64,000 nucleotides of DNA from Shewanella halifaxensis HAW-EB4 (GCF_000019185.1 NC_010334.1:186001-250000); one strand, 5' to 3'. Shown: positions 35,091 to 44,966, counted from the first letter of the stretch. Notes: generated from the sequence alone by a model not told the origin. Translations and numbers: made by a program.

Positions 35091-36191
35091 TTGAGCACTT
35101 TGTTTTCACCCGCCCGGATTGGCAAGATGACACTGAAAAACCGCTTTGTGAGAAGCGCGACTTGGGAAAATATGGCGACGGAAGATGGCCATATGACCGA
35201 CAAGTTATATTCGGTGTATGAAGAGCTGGCTAAAGGCGAGGTGGGATTGATTGTCACGGGCTATGCCAATATTGTCGCCGAAGAGAAGCCCAATGCTGGC
35301 ATGATGGGTATGTATAACGACTCGTTTATCGCTGAATACCAGAAGCTGACCGAGTTAGTGCATAAGTATGATTCGAAAATCGTTATGCAGCTGGCGTATG
35401 GCGGCACTAAGACCACCTACAATGTGGGTGAGCGAGTGATCTTCGCCCCGAGTGCAGTGGCAGAGCGCGGCACCCAAACACTGGGTAAGCCAATGACCAA
35501 AACTGAGATAGACTATATCGCCTCAGCATTTGCACTGGCGAGCCGCAGAGCCCAAGAGTCCGGCTTTGATGGCGTTGAGATCCATGCGGCGCACACTTAC
35601 CTGATTAACCAGTTCTTGAGTCCCTACTATAATCAGCGTGAAGATGAATACGGCGGCAGCCTTGAGAACCGTATGCGTTTCTTGCTGGATATTTACACCG
35701 AGATCAGAAAGCGAGTTGGCGAGAGTTATCCTATTTTAGTCAAGTTAACCGCATCGGAGTTTTTCGACGGTGGCTTAACTTTTGATGAAACTCGTCTTAT
35801 CTGTAAGAAGCTAGAGTCGGTAGGTGTTGATGCCATTATAATTTCTGGCAACATTCATGGTAACGCCTGTACGGTAGTCGGTGAGTCGTTTGACGGTCAC
35901 GCTATTCAACAGGAAGGCTACTTCCGTGAATATGGCGCCGTTATAAGCCAAGAGGTAAATCTACCAATTATTACCGTTGGCGGACTTGCCGATTTCTGTG
36001 CCATCGAAGAGATCGCGGCGACCACCAATATTCAGTTCTTTGCGCTTTCAAGACCTTTGCTTGCCGAGCCACAGCTCATAAAGCGTTGGTCAGATGGCCG
36101 TAGAGCGGAAGTAGATTGTGAGCGCTGCTCAAAATGCCGCACTAAACGTGGTAATTTCTGTGTGGTGTATAAAAAGCGTAACGCCGCTTAA
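35091..36191 (+). CDS. NADH:flavin oxidoreductase / old yellow enzyme-like protein
   Basis: This is an FMN-binding TIM barrel of 366 aa with the family landmarks KNRFVRSATWENMA, FDGVEIHAAHTYLINQFLSP and EYGGSLENRMRFLLDI. The catalytic pair is His-Ala-Ala-His. The C-terminus has a Cys-rich knot (CERCSKCRTKRGNFC), as in members that carry an iron-sulfur site, although the second 2,4-dienoyl-reductase domain is absent. The start is most likely TTG 35091, six bases after AAGAGGA; an earlier TTG overlaps that site. The substrate is unknown. A strong terminator follows. Confidence 0.85.
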   Translation: MSTLFSPARIGKMTLKNRFVRSATWENMATEDGHMTDKLYSVYEELAKGEVGLIVTGYANIVAEEKPNAGMMGMYNDSFIAEYQKLTELVHKYDSKIVMQLAYGGTKTTYNVGERVIFAPSAVAERGTQTLGKPMTKTEIDYIASAFALASRRAQESGFDGVEIHAAHTYLINQFLSPYYNQREDEYGGSLENRMRFLLDIYTEIRKRVGESYPILVKLTASEFFDGGLTFDETRLICKKLESVGVDAIIISGNIHGNACTVVGESFDGHAIQQEGYFREYGAVISQEVNLPIITVGGLADFCAIEEIAATTNIQFFALSRPLLAEPQLIKRWSDGRRAEVDCERCSKCRTKRGNFCVVYKKRNAA

Positions 36192-36205
36192 GCTTATGAT
36201 TGCAT

Positions 36206-36248
36206 GGTTGGCACGATTACTATCGTGCCAACCTCTTTATCTTTTTCC
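36206..36248 (+). terminator. Terminator after the flavin oxidoreductase gene
   Basis: A perfect 12-bp stem (GGTTGGCACGAT with its complement, loop of four bases) is followed by a T-rich tract. Confidence 0.85.
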
Positions 36249-36692
36249 TAATTTTTACCCTAATGCTCCCCATCGTAGCCGCTTCGTTTTCGCTCAACTC
36301 CCAGCCCTACATTGCCGCTAAAATAAACATCACATTTATCTGTGAACAAAATGACCCATAGACACCGTTGGCAAGCCGTTTAGCCTACTTATGCGGCATT
36401 AATAATCCTTAGATAATGTTCGCTTATTTACATGTGAGATTTGCATCACAATTTGGATTGATTCGAGAGATAAGTTTGTCGACAGACAGCCTGATTAACA
36501 TTATTTTATCCTAAGCCTATCTTAATCTTAATTTGGGCAACTTTCGGGTGTTATTAGGTTTACAAAAAGAACGGTTCACACACAATATTCATACTCTTCG
36601 ACTTAGTATAGAACCTACCTGCTTTTTACGCGGCTAGGTCCTTGTGGCGTGCACTTAATCAAATCTGTATTTAGTTATTGCGGACAATAAAA
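36249..36692 (+). promoter_or_regulatory. BCCT transporter upstream region with CRP-like palindrome
   Basis: The 18-bp sequence TGTGAGATTTGCATCACA at 36433-36450 differs at two positions from the one upstream of the M24 operon (8373-8390). It lies 243 bases before the BCCT start. The rest is AT-rich with no other signal that I can support. Confidence 0.55.
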
Positions 36693-38645
36693 ATGAAAAA
36701 ACACTTCGAGCTTATCGATAAGCCGACATTTTTCGGCGCACTATTACTGCTTTGTGCAGTTGTTATTCCCTTACTGTTGTTTCCAGCTGAAGGGGCTGAA
36801 TGGATTGCAGTTGCTAAAACATTTATGACAGACAAACTAGGCTTTGCTTATTTGGGTCTGGGTTTAGCGGCATTTTTCTTCATGATCTATATCGTTTTCT
36901 CTGATATCGGTCAGATCAAACTGGGTGATCCTGATGAAAAGCCTGAATTTGCACTGGCGTCTTGGGCGGCAATGTTATTTTGTGGCGGTATCGGTGCCAG
37001 TATTTTGTACTGGGGCACCATTGAGTGGGCCTATTATTACCAAAATCCGCCTTTTCAGTTAGAAGCGGGTAGTGAAGAAGCGGTACGTTGGGCTGCCACT
37101 TATGGTCTGTTCCACTGGGGACCCATTGCTTGGTGTATCTATATGATCCCAGCTATTCCAATCGCTTACTTCTTCTATGTACGTAAACAGCCTGTATTAA
37201 AAGTCTCTGCTGCTTTAATGCCTGTTATTGGTGAAGCCAATAGCTTTGGTAAGCTAGGTAAAGTGATCGACATTCTGTTTATCTTCGGCCTATTGGGCGG
37301 AGCGGCAACCACCTTAGGTTTAGCGGCACCACTGATTAACGAAGGCATTAGTTACCTGTTTGGTATCCCTGCGACGACTGGCAGCCAAATTTTAGTGCTG
37401 ATGGTATGTACTGCTATCTTTGCTTACTCTTCTTACATGGGGATGGACAAAGGCATTAAGATTTTAAGTAATATTAACTTCTGGGGTGCCCTAGGCTTAC
37501 TACTGTTTGTACTGGTTTGTGGCCCAACAATCTTCATGTTGGAAACAGGCTTAGATTCAATCGGTCGTATGTTGTCTAACTTCTTTGTTATGGCGACTTG
37601 GGCAGAGCCTTTTGGTGGTATGGGTACCTTTGAAGACACGCATTTCCCACAAGACTGGACCATTTTCTACTGGGCGTGGTGGTTAGTCTTTGCACCTAGC
37701 ATGGGTCTATTTGTTGCGCGTATTTCACGTGGTAGAACGATTAAGCAGATGGTGTCTGGTGCCGTATTCTTCGGTTCACTAGGTTGCTCTATGTACTTCA
37801 TCATTCTTGGTAACTACGGTTTATCACTGCAGTTATCTGGTCAATTAGATGTGGTGAGCATTCTTAATGCAGAGGGCGCGACTCGCGCAATCTTCGCAAT
37901 TTTAGAAACGCTGCCATTTAGTACATTGATCATCGCACTATTTACTCTGTTATGTGTGATTTTCACTGCGACAACGTTTGACTCTATCTCATATATTTTG
38001 GCGTCAGTTGTGCAAACTAACGTAACTGAAGATCCAATGCGTTGGAACCGTTTGTTCTGGGCTTTCACCCTATCATTTATGCCTTCGGCACTGATGTTTA
38101 TGGGCGGTTTAGCCACATTGCAAACAGCGGCCATTGTCGGTGGTTTACCGCTATTGATTATTGCGGTGATGCTGATGATCTCAGGCGTTAAGGCGGCGAT
38201 GTTAGATTTAAGCCATCAAGATAACTATGTGGATCCTGTGATCAATATTTCAGATCTACCCGATGTTGATCCTTGGAGTAAAGAAGGTCAGGCACTGGCA
38301 CGTTTTGAAGCTTTACGTGATAAAGCGATTAATGCAGCGGATTTAGAGCGTGAAGCCAATGATGCAATCTGGATGCTGAAAAAGCAATTGCGTAGAGAAG
38401 CGTTAGCCCGTGGAGAGTCGAGTGTAGAGTTAGGTGATGCACCCGATGAGATCATCGAGCAGCTACGCCAGTTAACAGATGATTCGATGAAGGCGAAAGA
38501 AGCCAAACTTGCAGCATCTGAACTTGCACAAGAAGCGCGTGTAGCCTTCGATGCGCTAATGCGTGATAAAGAACAAGAGGAAGCCTTGTTAGCCCAAGAA
38601 GAAGTTAAGCTAGCAATTCAAGCAAGACTGAATACGCCGAACTAA
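36693..38645 (+). CDS. BCCT-family betaine/carnitine/choline-type transporter
   Basis: This transporter (651 aa) has twelve membrane helices with the BCCT signature region YWAWWLVFAPSMGLFVARIS and GTIEWAYYY. The family takes up betaine, carnitine, choline or ectoine with sodium or protons. A hydrophilic C-terminal tail of about 130 residues is rich in Glu, Ala and Lys and probably forms a coiled coil (LEREANDAIWMLKKQLRREA), longer than usual and possibly osmosensory. The ATG at 36693 is preferred. It is monocistronic, with a terminator behind it. Confidence 0.9.
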   Translation: MKKHFELIDKPTFFGALLLLCAVVIPLLLFPAEGAEWIAVAKTFMTDKLGFAYLGLGLAAFFFMIYIVFSDIGQIKLGDPDEKPEFALASWAAMLFCGGIGASILYWGTIEWAYYYQNPPFQLEAGSEEAVRWAATYGLFHWGPIAWCIYMIPAIPIAYFFYVRKQPVLKVSAALMPVIGEANSFGKLGKVIDILFIFGLLGGAATTLGLAAPLINEGISYLFGIPATTGSQILVLMVCTAIFAYSSYMGMDKGIKILSNINFWGALGLLLFVLVCGPTIFMLETGLDSIGRMLSNFFVMATWAEPFGGMGTFEDTHFPQDWTIFYWAWWLVFAPSMGLFVARISRGRTIKQMVSGAVFFGSLGCSMYFIILGNYGLSLQLSGQLDVVSILNAEGATRAIFAILETLPFSTLIIALFTLLCVIFTATTFDSISYILASVVQTNVTEDPMRWNRLFWAFTLSFMPSALMFMGGLATLQTAAIVGGLPLLIIAVMLMISGVKAAMLDLSHQDNYVDPVINISDLPDVDPWSKEGQALARFEALRDKAINAADLEREANDAIWMLKKQLRREALARGESSVELGDAPDEIIEQLRQLTDDSMKAKEAKLAASELAQEARVAFDALMRDKEQEEALLAQEEVKLAIQARLNTPN

Positions 38646-38729
38646 CAGGTATATTGTTAGCGCCGTTTGGCGTATTAGCTCTATGTCAGTAAAAGGATTT
38701 ACTGACATATGACCTTAAGTTTTAGATAC

Positions 38730-38758
38730 AAAAAAGCCGCTTAATAAGCGGCTTTTTT
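38730..38758. terminator. Bidirectional terminator between BCCT and gorA
   Basis: The sequence GCCGCTTAATAAGCGGC has a 7-bp stem with an A-run on the left and a T-run on the right. It serves both convergent genes. Confidence 0.92.
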
Positions 38759-38774
38759 ATTTGTAATCAACTAA

Positions 38775-40130
38775 TTACCTCATGGTGACAAATTCCTCAG
38801 ATCCAGTTGGGTGGATAGCCACAACCGCATCGAAATCTGCCTTAGTTGCGCCCATCTTCATCGCTACGCCGAAGCCTTGTAGAATTTCATCCATACCGTA
38901 ACCTATGCCGTGAATACCCACGACCTTCTGGTTATCGCCGGCGCAGATTAGTTTCATCTTACAAGCCTGACGATGAGCGGTTACTGCTGTGTACATAGAG
39001 GTGAAGCCTGAGGTGTATACCGTCACGTTATCTTCGCCGTACTCAGCCTTGGCTTCAGGCTCGGTTAACCCCATGGTGCCGATGGCTGGGTGGCTAAATA
39101 CGACAGTTGGAATGCAGCTGTAATCCATCTTGGCGTCTGTCATGCCGTTAAATAGGCGCTCTGACAGTAAACGGCCCGCTTTAACTGCGACAGGCGTTAG
39201 CTCTACGCCGCCCGCCATGATATCACCAACACAGTAAATGCCCGTGTCCGTGGTATTTTGCTGCTCATCGGTGATCACATAGCCTTTTTCGTCTAGCTTA
39301 ACCTTGGTGTTTTCAAGGCCGATGTTTGCTGTTGATGGCTGACGACCAATAGCCCAGATCAGGCAGTCGATATCATAGCTTTCGCCATTTTCAATTTTAA
39401 GGGTTAAGCTACCATCACTGTTTTTGGTGACCGACTCAGGCACACTGTGAGTATGCAGCGTAGGGCCGTCAGTGGCCATAGACTCCATCAGCGCTTCACT
39501 TAGCATAGGGTCAAAGTTACGTAGTGGGGCGTGCTTACGCACAAACAGGTGAGTATCGCTACCTAGAGCTTGCAGTACGCCAGCCACTTCAACGGCAATG
39601 TAGCCTGCACCAATCACCGCAACGCGTTTTGGTTGCTCGGCTAATGCGAAGAAACCATCTGAGTCGATACCGTGCTCGGCGCCAGGAATATTTGGAATGG
39701 TGGCTGCGCCGCCTGTGGCGATCAAGATATTGTCGGCGCTGTAGTGCTCGCCATTCACTTCGATGGTGCTGCTGTCGACAAAACGACCGTAACCACGAAC
39801 AAGGGTAACGCCATTGCTCTCTAGGCCGCGATCATATGAGCCGTGGATACGGTCGATATAGGCTTCGCGACTGGCAACAAGGGTGCTCCAGTCAAACTTA
39901 TTCACGGTCACGTCGAAACCATAATCTTTAGCGTAAAGGTGCATAGCTTCGGCAACCTGAGCGCCATACCACATCACCTTTTTCGGTACGCAACCTACAT
40001 TTACACAGGTGCCACCTAGCTCTTTTGCTTCGATAAGTAGCACTTTTGCGCCGCGCATGGCGGCTCTGTTAGCCGATGCAATACCGCCACTACCTGCACC
40101 AAGGCAGATATAATCAAAATGTTGAGCCAT
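38775..40130 (-). CDS. gorA: Glutathione-disulfide reductase
   Basis: This 451-aa flavoprotein reduces oxidised glutathione with NADPH. It shows the FAD site LGAGSGGIASANRAA, the redox pair GGTCVNVGCVPKK, the NADPH site VIGAGYIAVEVAG and the C-terminal HPTGSEEFVTMR, with the catalytic His-Glu pair of the partner subunit. The ATG at 40130 follows TTGGAGATA; the longer ORF has no ribosome site. The pairing of gor and prlC nearby is seen in Shewanella. Confidence 0.95.
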   Translation of the reverse strand: MAQHFDYICLGAGSGGIASANRAAMRGAKVLLIEAKELGGTCVNVGCVPKKVMWYGAQVAEAMHLYAKDYGFDVTVNKFDWSTLVASREAYIDRIHGSYDRGLESNGVTLVRGYGRFVDSSTIEVNGEHYSADNILIATGGAATIPNIPGAEHGIDSDGFFALAEQPKRVAVIGAGYIAVEVAGVLQALGSDTHLFVRKHAPLRNFDPMLSEALMESMATDGPTLHTHSVPESVTKNSDGSLTLKIENGESYDIDCLIWAIGRQPSTANIGLENTKVKLDEKGYVITDEQQNTTDTGIYCVGDIMAGGVELTPVAVKAGRLLSERLFNGMTDAKMDYSCIPTVVFSHPAIGTMGLTEPEAKAEYGEDNVTVYTSGFTSMYTAVTAHRQACKMKLICAGDNQKVVGIHGIGYGMDEILQGFGVAMKMGATKADFDAVVAIHPTGSEEFVTMR

Positions 40131-40460
40131 GTGTATCTCCAATAAAAGTTGCGAACCGATGGACAAAAGCAAACGAATATGGGCCTTCGTACCTGTAATT
40201 ATCATTAATACGCTTGTTAGATCAAAAAGCGATGATCCAAGAAACGAACTAACTTTCTGGCCACATTTGCTAAATCAAGATTAGCCATTGTAGAGGTAAA
40301 ATTTTATTTGAACCAGACCTTATCCGATGACAAATTGACAGAATTAGATGATATTTCTGAGCATTAAAAATATCGCTAGTCTGTTCACTATATCGGGATG
40401 ATTTAAGTGGTCTTCAAATTTATTAGTCAAGGCTAAACTATTCTATGGTTTGCGATAGGG
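40131..40460. other. Gene-free interval upstream of gorA
   Basis: This is AT-rich sequence presumably holding the gorA promoter. I see no convincing hairpin, operator or small gene. Confidence 0.4.
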
Positions 40461-40937
40461 TTAGCGCCGGTATTGGCAAGAGGCGTGGTCACTCTGCTTG
40501 GGGCCTTCTGCGCCGCATTTCATGCACTGCCACTCATCTTGCCTGATGTTAAGTTCTGTCTGGTAGTGGCGATTGCGAGAGTTCACCCCAGCGCTAAGGT
40601 GGCGCTCTAGGCTGTTCATGCGGCCGTTAAGCCAGCGACAACCTGGGTCGTTGGCTACGCTGTTGCGACTGGCGAGTTGTTGCTTGCGACTCTTGTCTTT
40701 CTTAGGTGGACTCTTCTTCGCCACGCGGGCTTGCGTTGAGGAGCGCTTGGACTCTTCAATGGTTGGCGGCGAATAATTAAAGTCGCTTTGGGGCTTGCTT
40801 GGGATCTCGATAGGCTGCCCCTTATCGTTAAGCACGCTGCCTAAGACAAGTGAGGAGGTATCGGGGTCGCTGCTAAAGCAGCTCTGGCTATAAAATATGA
40901 CAAACATGCCTATGACTAGGCGCAATAGAAGTAACAT
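40461..40937 (-). CDS. Exported protein of unknown function
   Basis: This 158-aa protein has a signal peptide (LLLRLVIGMFVIFYSQSCFS) followed by a Pro/Lys/Ser-rich linker. The C-terminal 70-residue domain has five cysteines (GCRW, CMKCGAEG, ASCQYRR). The pattern recalls small zinc or disulfide modules in Shewanella secreted proteins, but I do not recognise the family. AAGGAACAGGGA precedes the ATG. It reads left, away from the gene at 41145, with no sign of an operon. Confidence 0.65.
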   Translation of the reverse strand: MLLLLRLVIGMFVIFYSQSCFSSDPDTSSLVLGSVLNDKGQPIEIPSKPQSDFNYSPPTIEESKRSSTQARVAKKSPPKKDKSRKQQLASRNSVANDPGCRWLNGRMNSLERHLSAGVNSRNRHYQTELNIRQDEWQCMKCGAEGPKQSDHASCQYRR

Positions 40938-41069
40938 TCCCTGTTCCTTTTAATCGAGATTACTGTCCGTGTAATCGATAAGGTGGCGCGGCTTCACTCT
41001 TGCCTAAATTGGCGTTATTAAGCAAGAGCGAAAGCAGTTAGCTATGAGCTGTTAGTATAGCTAACTCTT

Positions 41070-41153
41070 GTTAACTAGAGGGGGTTAACTAGAAGCAGTT
41101 AATTAGAGGCCGTTAATTAGAGACGGTTAACTAGAAACCGTCGGCTAGAAATT
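41070..41153. repeat. 14-bp tandem repeat at the 3' end of the beta-barrel gene
   Basis: Five full copies of a 14-bp unit, GTTAAYTAGARRSS, start at 41070, 41084, 41098, 41112 and 41126. A sixth, diverged copy at 41140 runs into the stop codon of the leftward gene. Each unit holds GTTAA and TAGA. Confidence 0.8.
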
Positions 41154-41927
41154 CCAGCTTAAGTGTAGGCCGGCAAAGGTTTCATCAAGGCTGCCAGTGA
41201 TACCATCATTACGCGCCTCAAGCTTAATATCTTCTTGAGCGATAGTGTGACTGATATGCCCAGACACAACGAAGTTATTAGGTAATAGGTACTCGGCTTC
41301 TACACCAAACTGAAAGTGGTTAGGGCCATCATGGTCTTCGGTGACATACTGAAAATCAAAACCTTGAGTAACATACGGGCTAACGCTTAAGCCGTCAGCC
41401 AGCTCCCAGTTACTGTGTAGGCTAACTTCGACAAAGTAGCCAGCAGCTTCGGTCGAATAAGTGTAGCTAACAGAGGGCACTAACCAATCAACGGCGGTGT
41501 ATTCTAGTGAGCTAAACAGCTCGTTGTCATAAGCGCGTTCGTCGCCATAAAACTCTAGGCGCTGATAGCCGATACTACCGCTTAAGTTTTCACTAAGATC
41601 GAAGCCATACTCAATACCAAAATTCCATTCGGTATAGTGTTGGCTATCACCACGGCCCACGGTGGCATAAATATTAAAGTTGTCTTTTTGTACCGCTGCG
41701 GTTGCCCAATAGATGCCGCCTTTTTCTAGATTGTTGCGGCCTTCTGAGATGTATTTTGAGTCCCAACCAAGATCGATAAGCCCTTGAACTTGTCCGCTAT
41801 CGTCTGAAGGTAGCTGCTCAATGACTTTAATAGTGTGGGAGTCATCGATGCTTACCGCGTCATCTGCAAAGGCTAAAGGGCTGATTAATAGTGTTACTAA
41901 TGCTGTGTATAAGCTGGTTTTGTTCAT
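41145..41927 (-). CDS. Outer-membrane beta-barrel-like protein
   Basis: The protein (260 aa) has a clear signal peptide ending AFA before DDAVSID. The mature part has alternating hydrophobic and aromatic strands and ends in a terminal Phe (LHLSWNF), typical of outer-membrane barrels. The opening GLIDLGWDSKYISEGRNNL is seen in Shewanella proteins of unknown role. No substrate can be named. Its stop codon lies inside a 14-bp tandem repeat. Confidence 0.75.
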   Translation of the reverse strand: MNKTSLYTALVTLLISPLAFADDAVSIDDSHTIKVIEQLPSDDSGQVQGLIDLGWDSKYISEGRNNLEKGGIYWATAAVQKDNFNIYATVGRGDSQHYTEWNFGIEYGFDLSENLSGSIGYQRLEFYGDERAYDNELFSSLEYTAVDWLVPSVSYTYSTEAAGYFVEVSLHSNWELADGLSVSPYVTQGFDFQYVTEDHDGPNHFQFGVEAEYLLPNNFVVSGHISHTIAQEDIKLEARNDGITGSLDETFAGLHLSWNF

Positions 41928-42202
41928 TGTTAGACTCGAAATATTGGCGAAAGAAAGTGACCCTTGACATAGTAGTTTTTAATTGCTGAATGTAAATGAT
42001 AATGGGACGTATTTGCGACGTGGTTTACAATATCAATATTGTGTAAAGTTTGCACGGGCGAAATTTGATCTAGATCCTAGATAAAGCTGTTTTTAGCTGT
42101 TAGAGCTGACATTATTTCCAAAGAATAATGGGCTAAATATTGAATAACCACTCGTTAGCCCTTATCTCTTAACTATCAACATAGAATGTTAAGGAATCAT
42201 TG
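41928..42202. promoter_or_regulatory. Divergent region between the barrel gene and prlC
   Basis: It holds the inverted repeat ACAATAT-CA-ATATTGT (42027-42042), a possible operator. No other strong site is seen. Confidence 0.35.
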
Positions 42203-44242
42203 ATGAGCAATCCTTTGCTAAGCAGCGCCAAGCTACCGCCTTTTTCAAGTATTAAGCCAGAACATATTCAGCCCGCTGTCGAGCAAGGTATTGCCGATTG
42301 TCGCCAAAAAATCGAAGAGGTGCTCAAGCATCAAGGTGAGTTTACATGGGATAACCTTGTGGCACCGCTAGAGGAGACGGATGATCTGCTAGGCAAGATC
42401 TGGTCGCCTATTTCGCATATGAATTCGGTGGTGAGTAATGAAGAGTGGCGCAAGGCTCATGATGCTTGCTTACCTCTATTATCTGAATACGGTACCTTTG
42501 TCGGTCAGCATCAGGGCTTGTATCAAGCTTACAAATCACTGGCTGAATCTGCAGAGTTTGCTCATTATTCACAAGCGCAGAAGAAGCTTATCGAAAACAG
42601 CCTGCGAGACTTTGAATTATCGGGCATTGGTCTAAGCGATAGCGACAAGTTGCGCTACGGTGAATTGGTTAAGCGTATGTCAGAGCTAACCAGCAACTTT
42701 TCTAATCAGTTACTCGATGCCACGCAAGCTTGGACTAAGCTGATCACCGATGAAGCCGATCTTAAAGGTTTGCCTGAATCAGCAACTGCAGCAGCTAAGG
42801 CGATGGCAGAATCCAAGGAGCTAGACGGCTGGTTGTTTACCCTGGATATTCCGTCCTACCTGCCAGTAATGATGTACAGTGAAAATCGCGAGCTTCGTGA
42901 AGAGTGCTACCGTGCCTTTATCACCCGCGCGTCGGATCAGGGTCCGAATGCCGGTGAGTTCGATAATGGTCCCTTGATGGATGAAATTTTAGTTTTGCGC
43001 CATGAGTTAGCGAATCTATTAGGCTTCGATAGCTTTTCTCATAAATCACTGGCGACTAAGATGGCTGAGTCACCAGCACAAGTCTTAGACTTCCTAACCG
43101 AATTGGCGGCCCGCTCTAAGTCGCAAGGCGAGACAGAGCTGGCAGAGCTAAAAGAGTTTGCTGAAAAAGAGTGTGGAGTGACAGAGCTCGAGCCATGGGA
43201 TCTAAGCTTCTACGCTGAAAAGCTAAAGCACCATAGGTATGAGATCTCACAAGAACTGCTGCGTCCATACTTCCCTGAAGATAAAGTCTTATCGGGTCTG
43301 TTCTATACGGTATCACGTCTATTTGGTTTGAAAGTCGAAGAGCAAAAAGAGTTCGACAGCTACCATAAAGATGTGCGCTTCTTTCATATTACCGACAGTA
43401 ACAATGAGCATCGCGGCAGTTTTTATCTCGATCTCTATGCTCGTGAAGGTAAGCGTGGCGGTGCATGGATGGATGACTGCCGTGCGCGCCGCATGACAGA
43501 AAATGGCTTACAAGATCCTGTGGCCTATTTAACCTGTAACTTTAACGCGCCAGTGGCGGGTAAGCCTGCGCTGTTTACTCATGATGAAGTCACGACTCTA
43601 TTCCACGAGTTTGGCCATGGTATTCATCATATGCTGACCAAAATCGATGTGGGCGGCGTATCGGGGATTAGCGGTGTACCTTGGGACGCGGTTGAGCTGC
43701 CAAGCCAGTTTATGGAGAACTGGTGCTATGAGGAGGAGGCGTTGGCCGAGATCTCTGGCCATTACGAAACTGGCGAGCCATTACCTAAAGCTATGTTAGA
43801 CAAGATGTTAGCGGCGAAAAACTTCCAGTCAGGCATGATGATGTTACGTCAACTTGAGTTCTCACTATTCGACTTTAAAATGCACCTAGAGTTTGATCCT
43901 GCTAAAGGCGCCGAGATCCAGCAAAAACTCGATGAGGTTCGTCAAGAGGTTGCGGTAATCGAGGCGGCAGAGTTCAACCGTTTCCAACATAGCTTTGCCC
44001 ATATCTTTGCGGGCGGTTACGCGGCGGGTTATTACAGCTATAAGTGGGCGGAAGTGTTATCGGCCGATGCCTTCTCACTGTTCGAAGAGCAGGGGATCTT
44101 CAATGCAGAAACTGGACAGCGCTTCCTTGAAAACATCTTAGAGATGGGCGGTAGCGAAGAGCCAATGGAGCTATTCAAACGTTTTCGTGGTCGTGAGCCG
44201 CAAACCGATGCGCTGTTAAGACACAGTGGTATTAATGGTTAA
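42203..44242 (+). CDS. prlC: Oligopeptidase A (M3 metallopeptidase)
   Basis: This is a 679-aa cytosolic zinc peptidase that degrades short peptides, including cleaved signal peptides. It carries the zinc motif TLFHEFGHGIHHML and the downstream Glu in VPWDAVELPSQFMENW. The substrate-loop segment FAGGYAAGYYSYKWAEVLS is intact. The length matches E. coli PrlC (680 aa). The ATG at 42203 follows AAGGA. A strong terminator follows at 44283. Confidence 0.95.
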   Translation: MSNPLLSSAKLPPFSSIKPEHIQPAVEQGIADCRQKIEEVLKHQGEFTWDNLVAPLEETDDLLGKIWSPISHMNSVVSNEEWRKAHDACLPLLSEYGTFVGQHQGLYQAYKSLAESAEFAHYSQAQKKLIENSLRDFELSGIGLSDSDKLRYGELVKRMSELTSNFSNQLLDATQAWTKLITDEADLKGLPESATAAAKAMAESKELDGWLFTLDIPSYLPVMMYSENRELREECYRAFITRASDQGPNAGEFDNGPLMDEILVLRHELANLLGFDSFSHKSLATKMAESPAQVLDFLTELAARSKSQGETELAELKEFAEKECGVTELEPWDLSFYAEKLKHHRYEISQELLRPYFPEDKVLSGLFYTVSRLFGLKVEEQKEFDSYHKDVRFFHITDSNNEHRGSFYLDLYAREGKRGGAWMDDCRARRMTENGLQDPVAYLTCNFNAPVAGKPALFTHDEVTTLFHEFGHGIHHMLTKIDVGGVSGISGVPWDAVELPSQFMENWCYEEEALAEISGHYETGEPLPKAMLDKMLAAKNFQSGMMMLRQLEFSLFDFKMHLEFDPAKGAEIQQKLDEVRQEVAVIEAAEFNRFQHSFAHIFAGGYAAGYYSYKWAEVLSADAFSLFEEQGIFNAETGQRFLENILEMGGSEEPMELFKRFRGREPQTDALLRHSGING

Positions 44243-44282
44243 TAACAACCTCGATTAGTATTAACTGTCGATATCCATCTGT

Positions 44283-44309
44283 AAAAAAGGCGCTTAAAGC
44301 GCCTTTTTT
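44283..44309. terminator. Terminator after prlC
   Basis: The sequence GGCGCTTAAAGCGCC is flanked by an A-run and a T-run of six bases. Confidence 0.92.
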
Positions 44310-44393
44310 ACATGCGTCAGTTCACACTTGTTATCAGGTATGACCTCTGCTAGCCTTGCGCTTCATATTTAGGTTGCAAGCTGTGAGTCATCA

Positions 44394-44966
44394 ATGAATC
44401 TCTATTTTAGGCTTATTTGGTTATTTCTTTGGCGTAAGCGCCACTGCAACAAGATCGACTTCTTAGGCACTAGCCGCTTGGCATATCGCGCACTGCCGAC
44501 AGATTGTGATATCAATTTCCACCTGACTAATTCTCGTTATCCCGCGTTTATGGATCTCGCGCGTACCTATATGATGGCCGAGATGGGCTTCTTGAAACGT
44601 TTCTTAACGTTAGGCTGGATGCCTATCGTTAACGCTGCGGAATTTACCTATATCCGCGACATCAAGCCGTTCGCTAAGTTTGAAATTGAAACCAAGCTGG
44701 TGGGGTGGGATGAAAAGTATTTCTATATTGAACAGCGCTTCGTCAGTGAGCGCGGCTTACATTGTATTGCTCATGTGCGTGGCGTATTTGTCTGTAAGCG
44801 CAAGCAAGTGGCTATCACTACCATGCTTGAAGAAGTGGGCTTTAATGAGCCTGCACCTCAATTGCCGCCAGAGGTGATTAAGTGGAAGAGTTTTTTGCAG
44901 CTTAAGAAAGAGTGCAACCTCCCAAGCCCTACGGGGGAGCCGATAGAATTTAGAGCGGCGAGTTAA
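44394..44966 (+). CDS. Hotdog-fold thioesterase-like protein
   Basis: This 190-aa protein begins with a hydrophobic stretch (YFRLIWLFLW), suggesting membrane attachment. The hotdog domain carries the 4HBT active-site pattern TDCDINFHLTNSRYPAFMDLART near residue 46, with Asp as the likely catalytic residue. It resembles THEM6-like acyl-CoA thioesterases. The last four bases overlap the convergent GST gene. Confidence 0.8.
   Translation: MNLYFRLIWLFLWRKRHCNKIDFLGTSRLAYRALPTDCDINFHLTNSRYPAFMDLARTYMMAEMGFLKRFLTLGWMPIVNAAEFTYIRDIKPFAKFEIETKLVGWDEKYFYIEQRFVSERGLHCIAHVRGVFVCKRKQVAITTMLEEVGFNEPAPQLPPEVIKWKSFLQLKKECNLPSPTGEPIEFRAAS

Noticed and set aside
41985..42005. Possible Fur box (AATGATAAT) before the beta-barrel gene
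   Set aside because: Only about half of the 19-bp consensus matches, and nothing else points to iron control.
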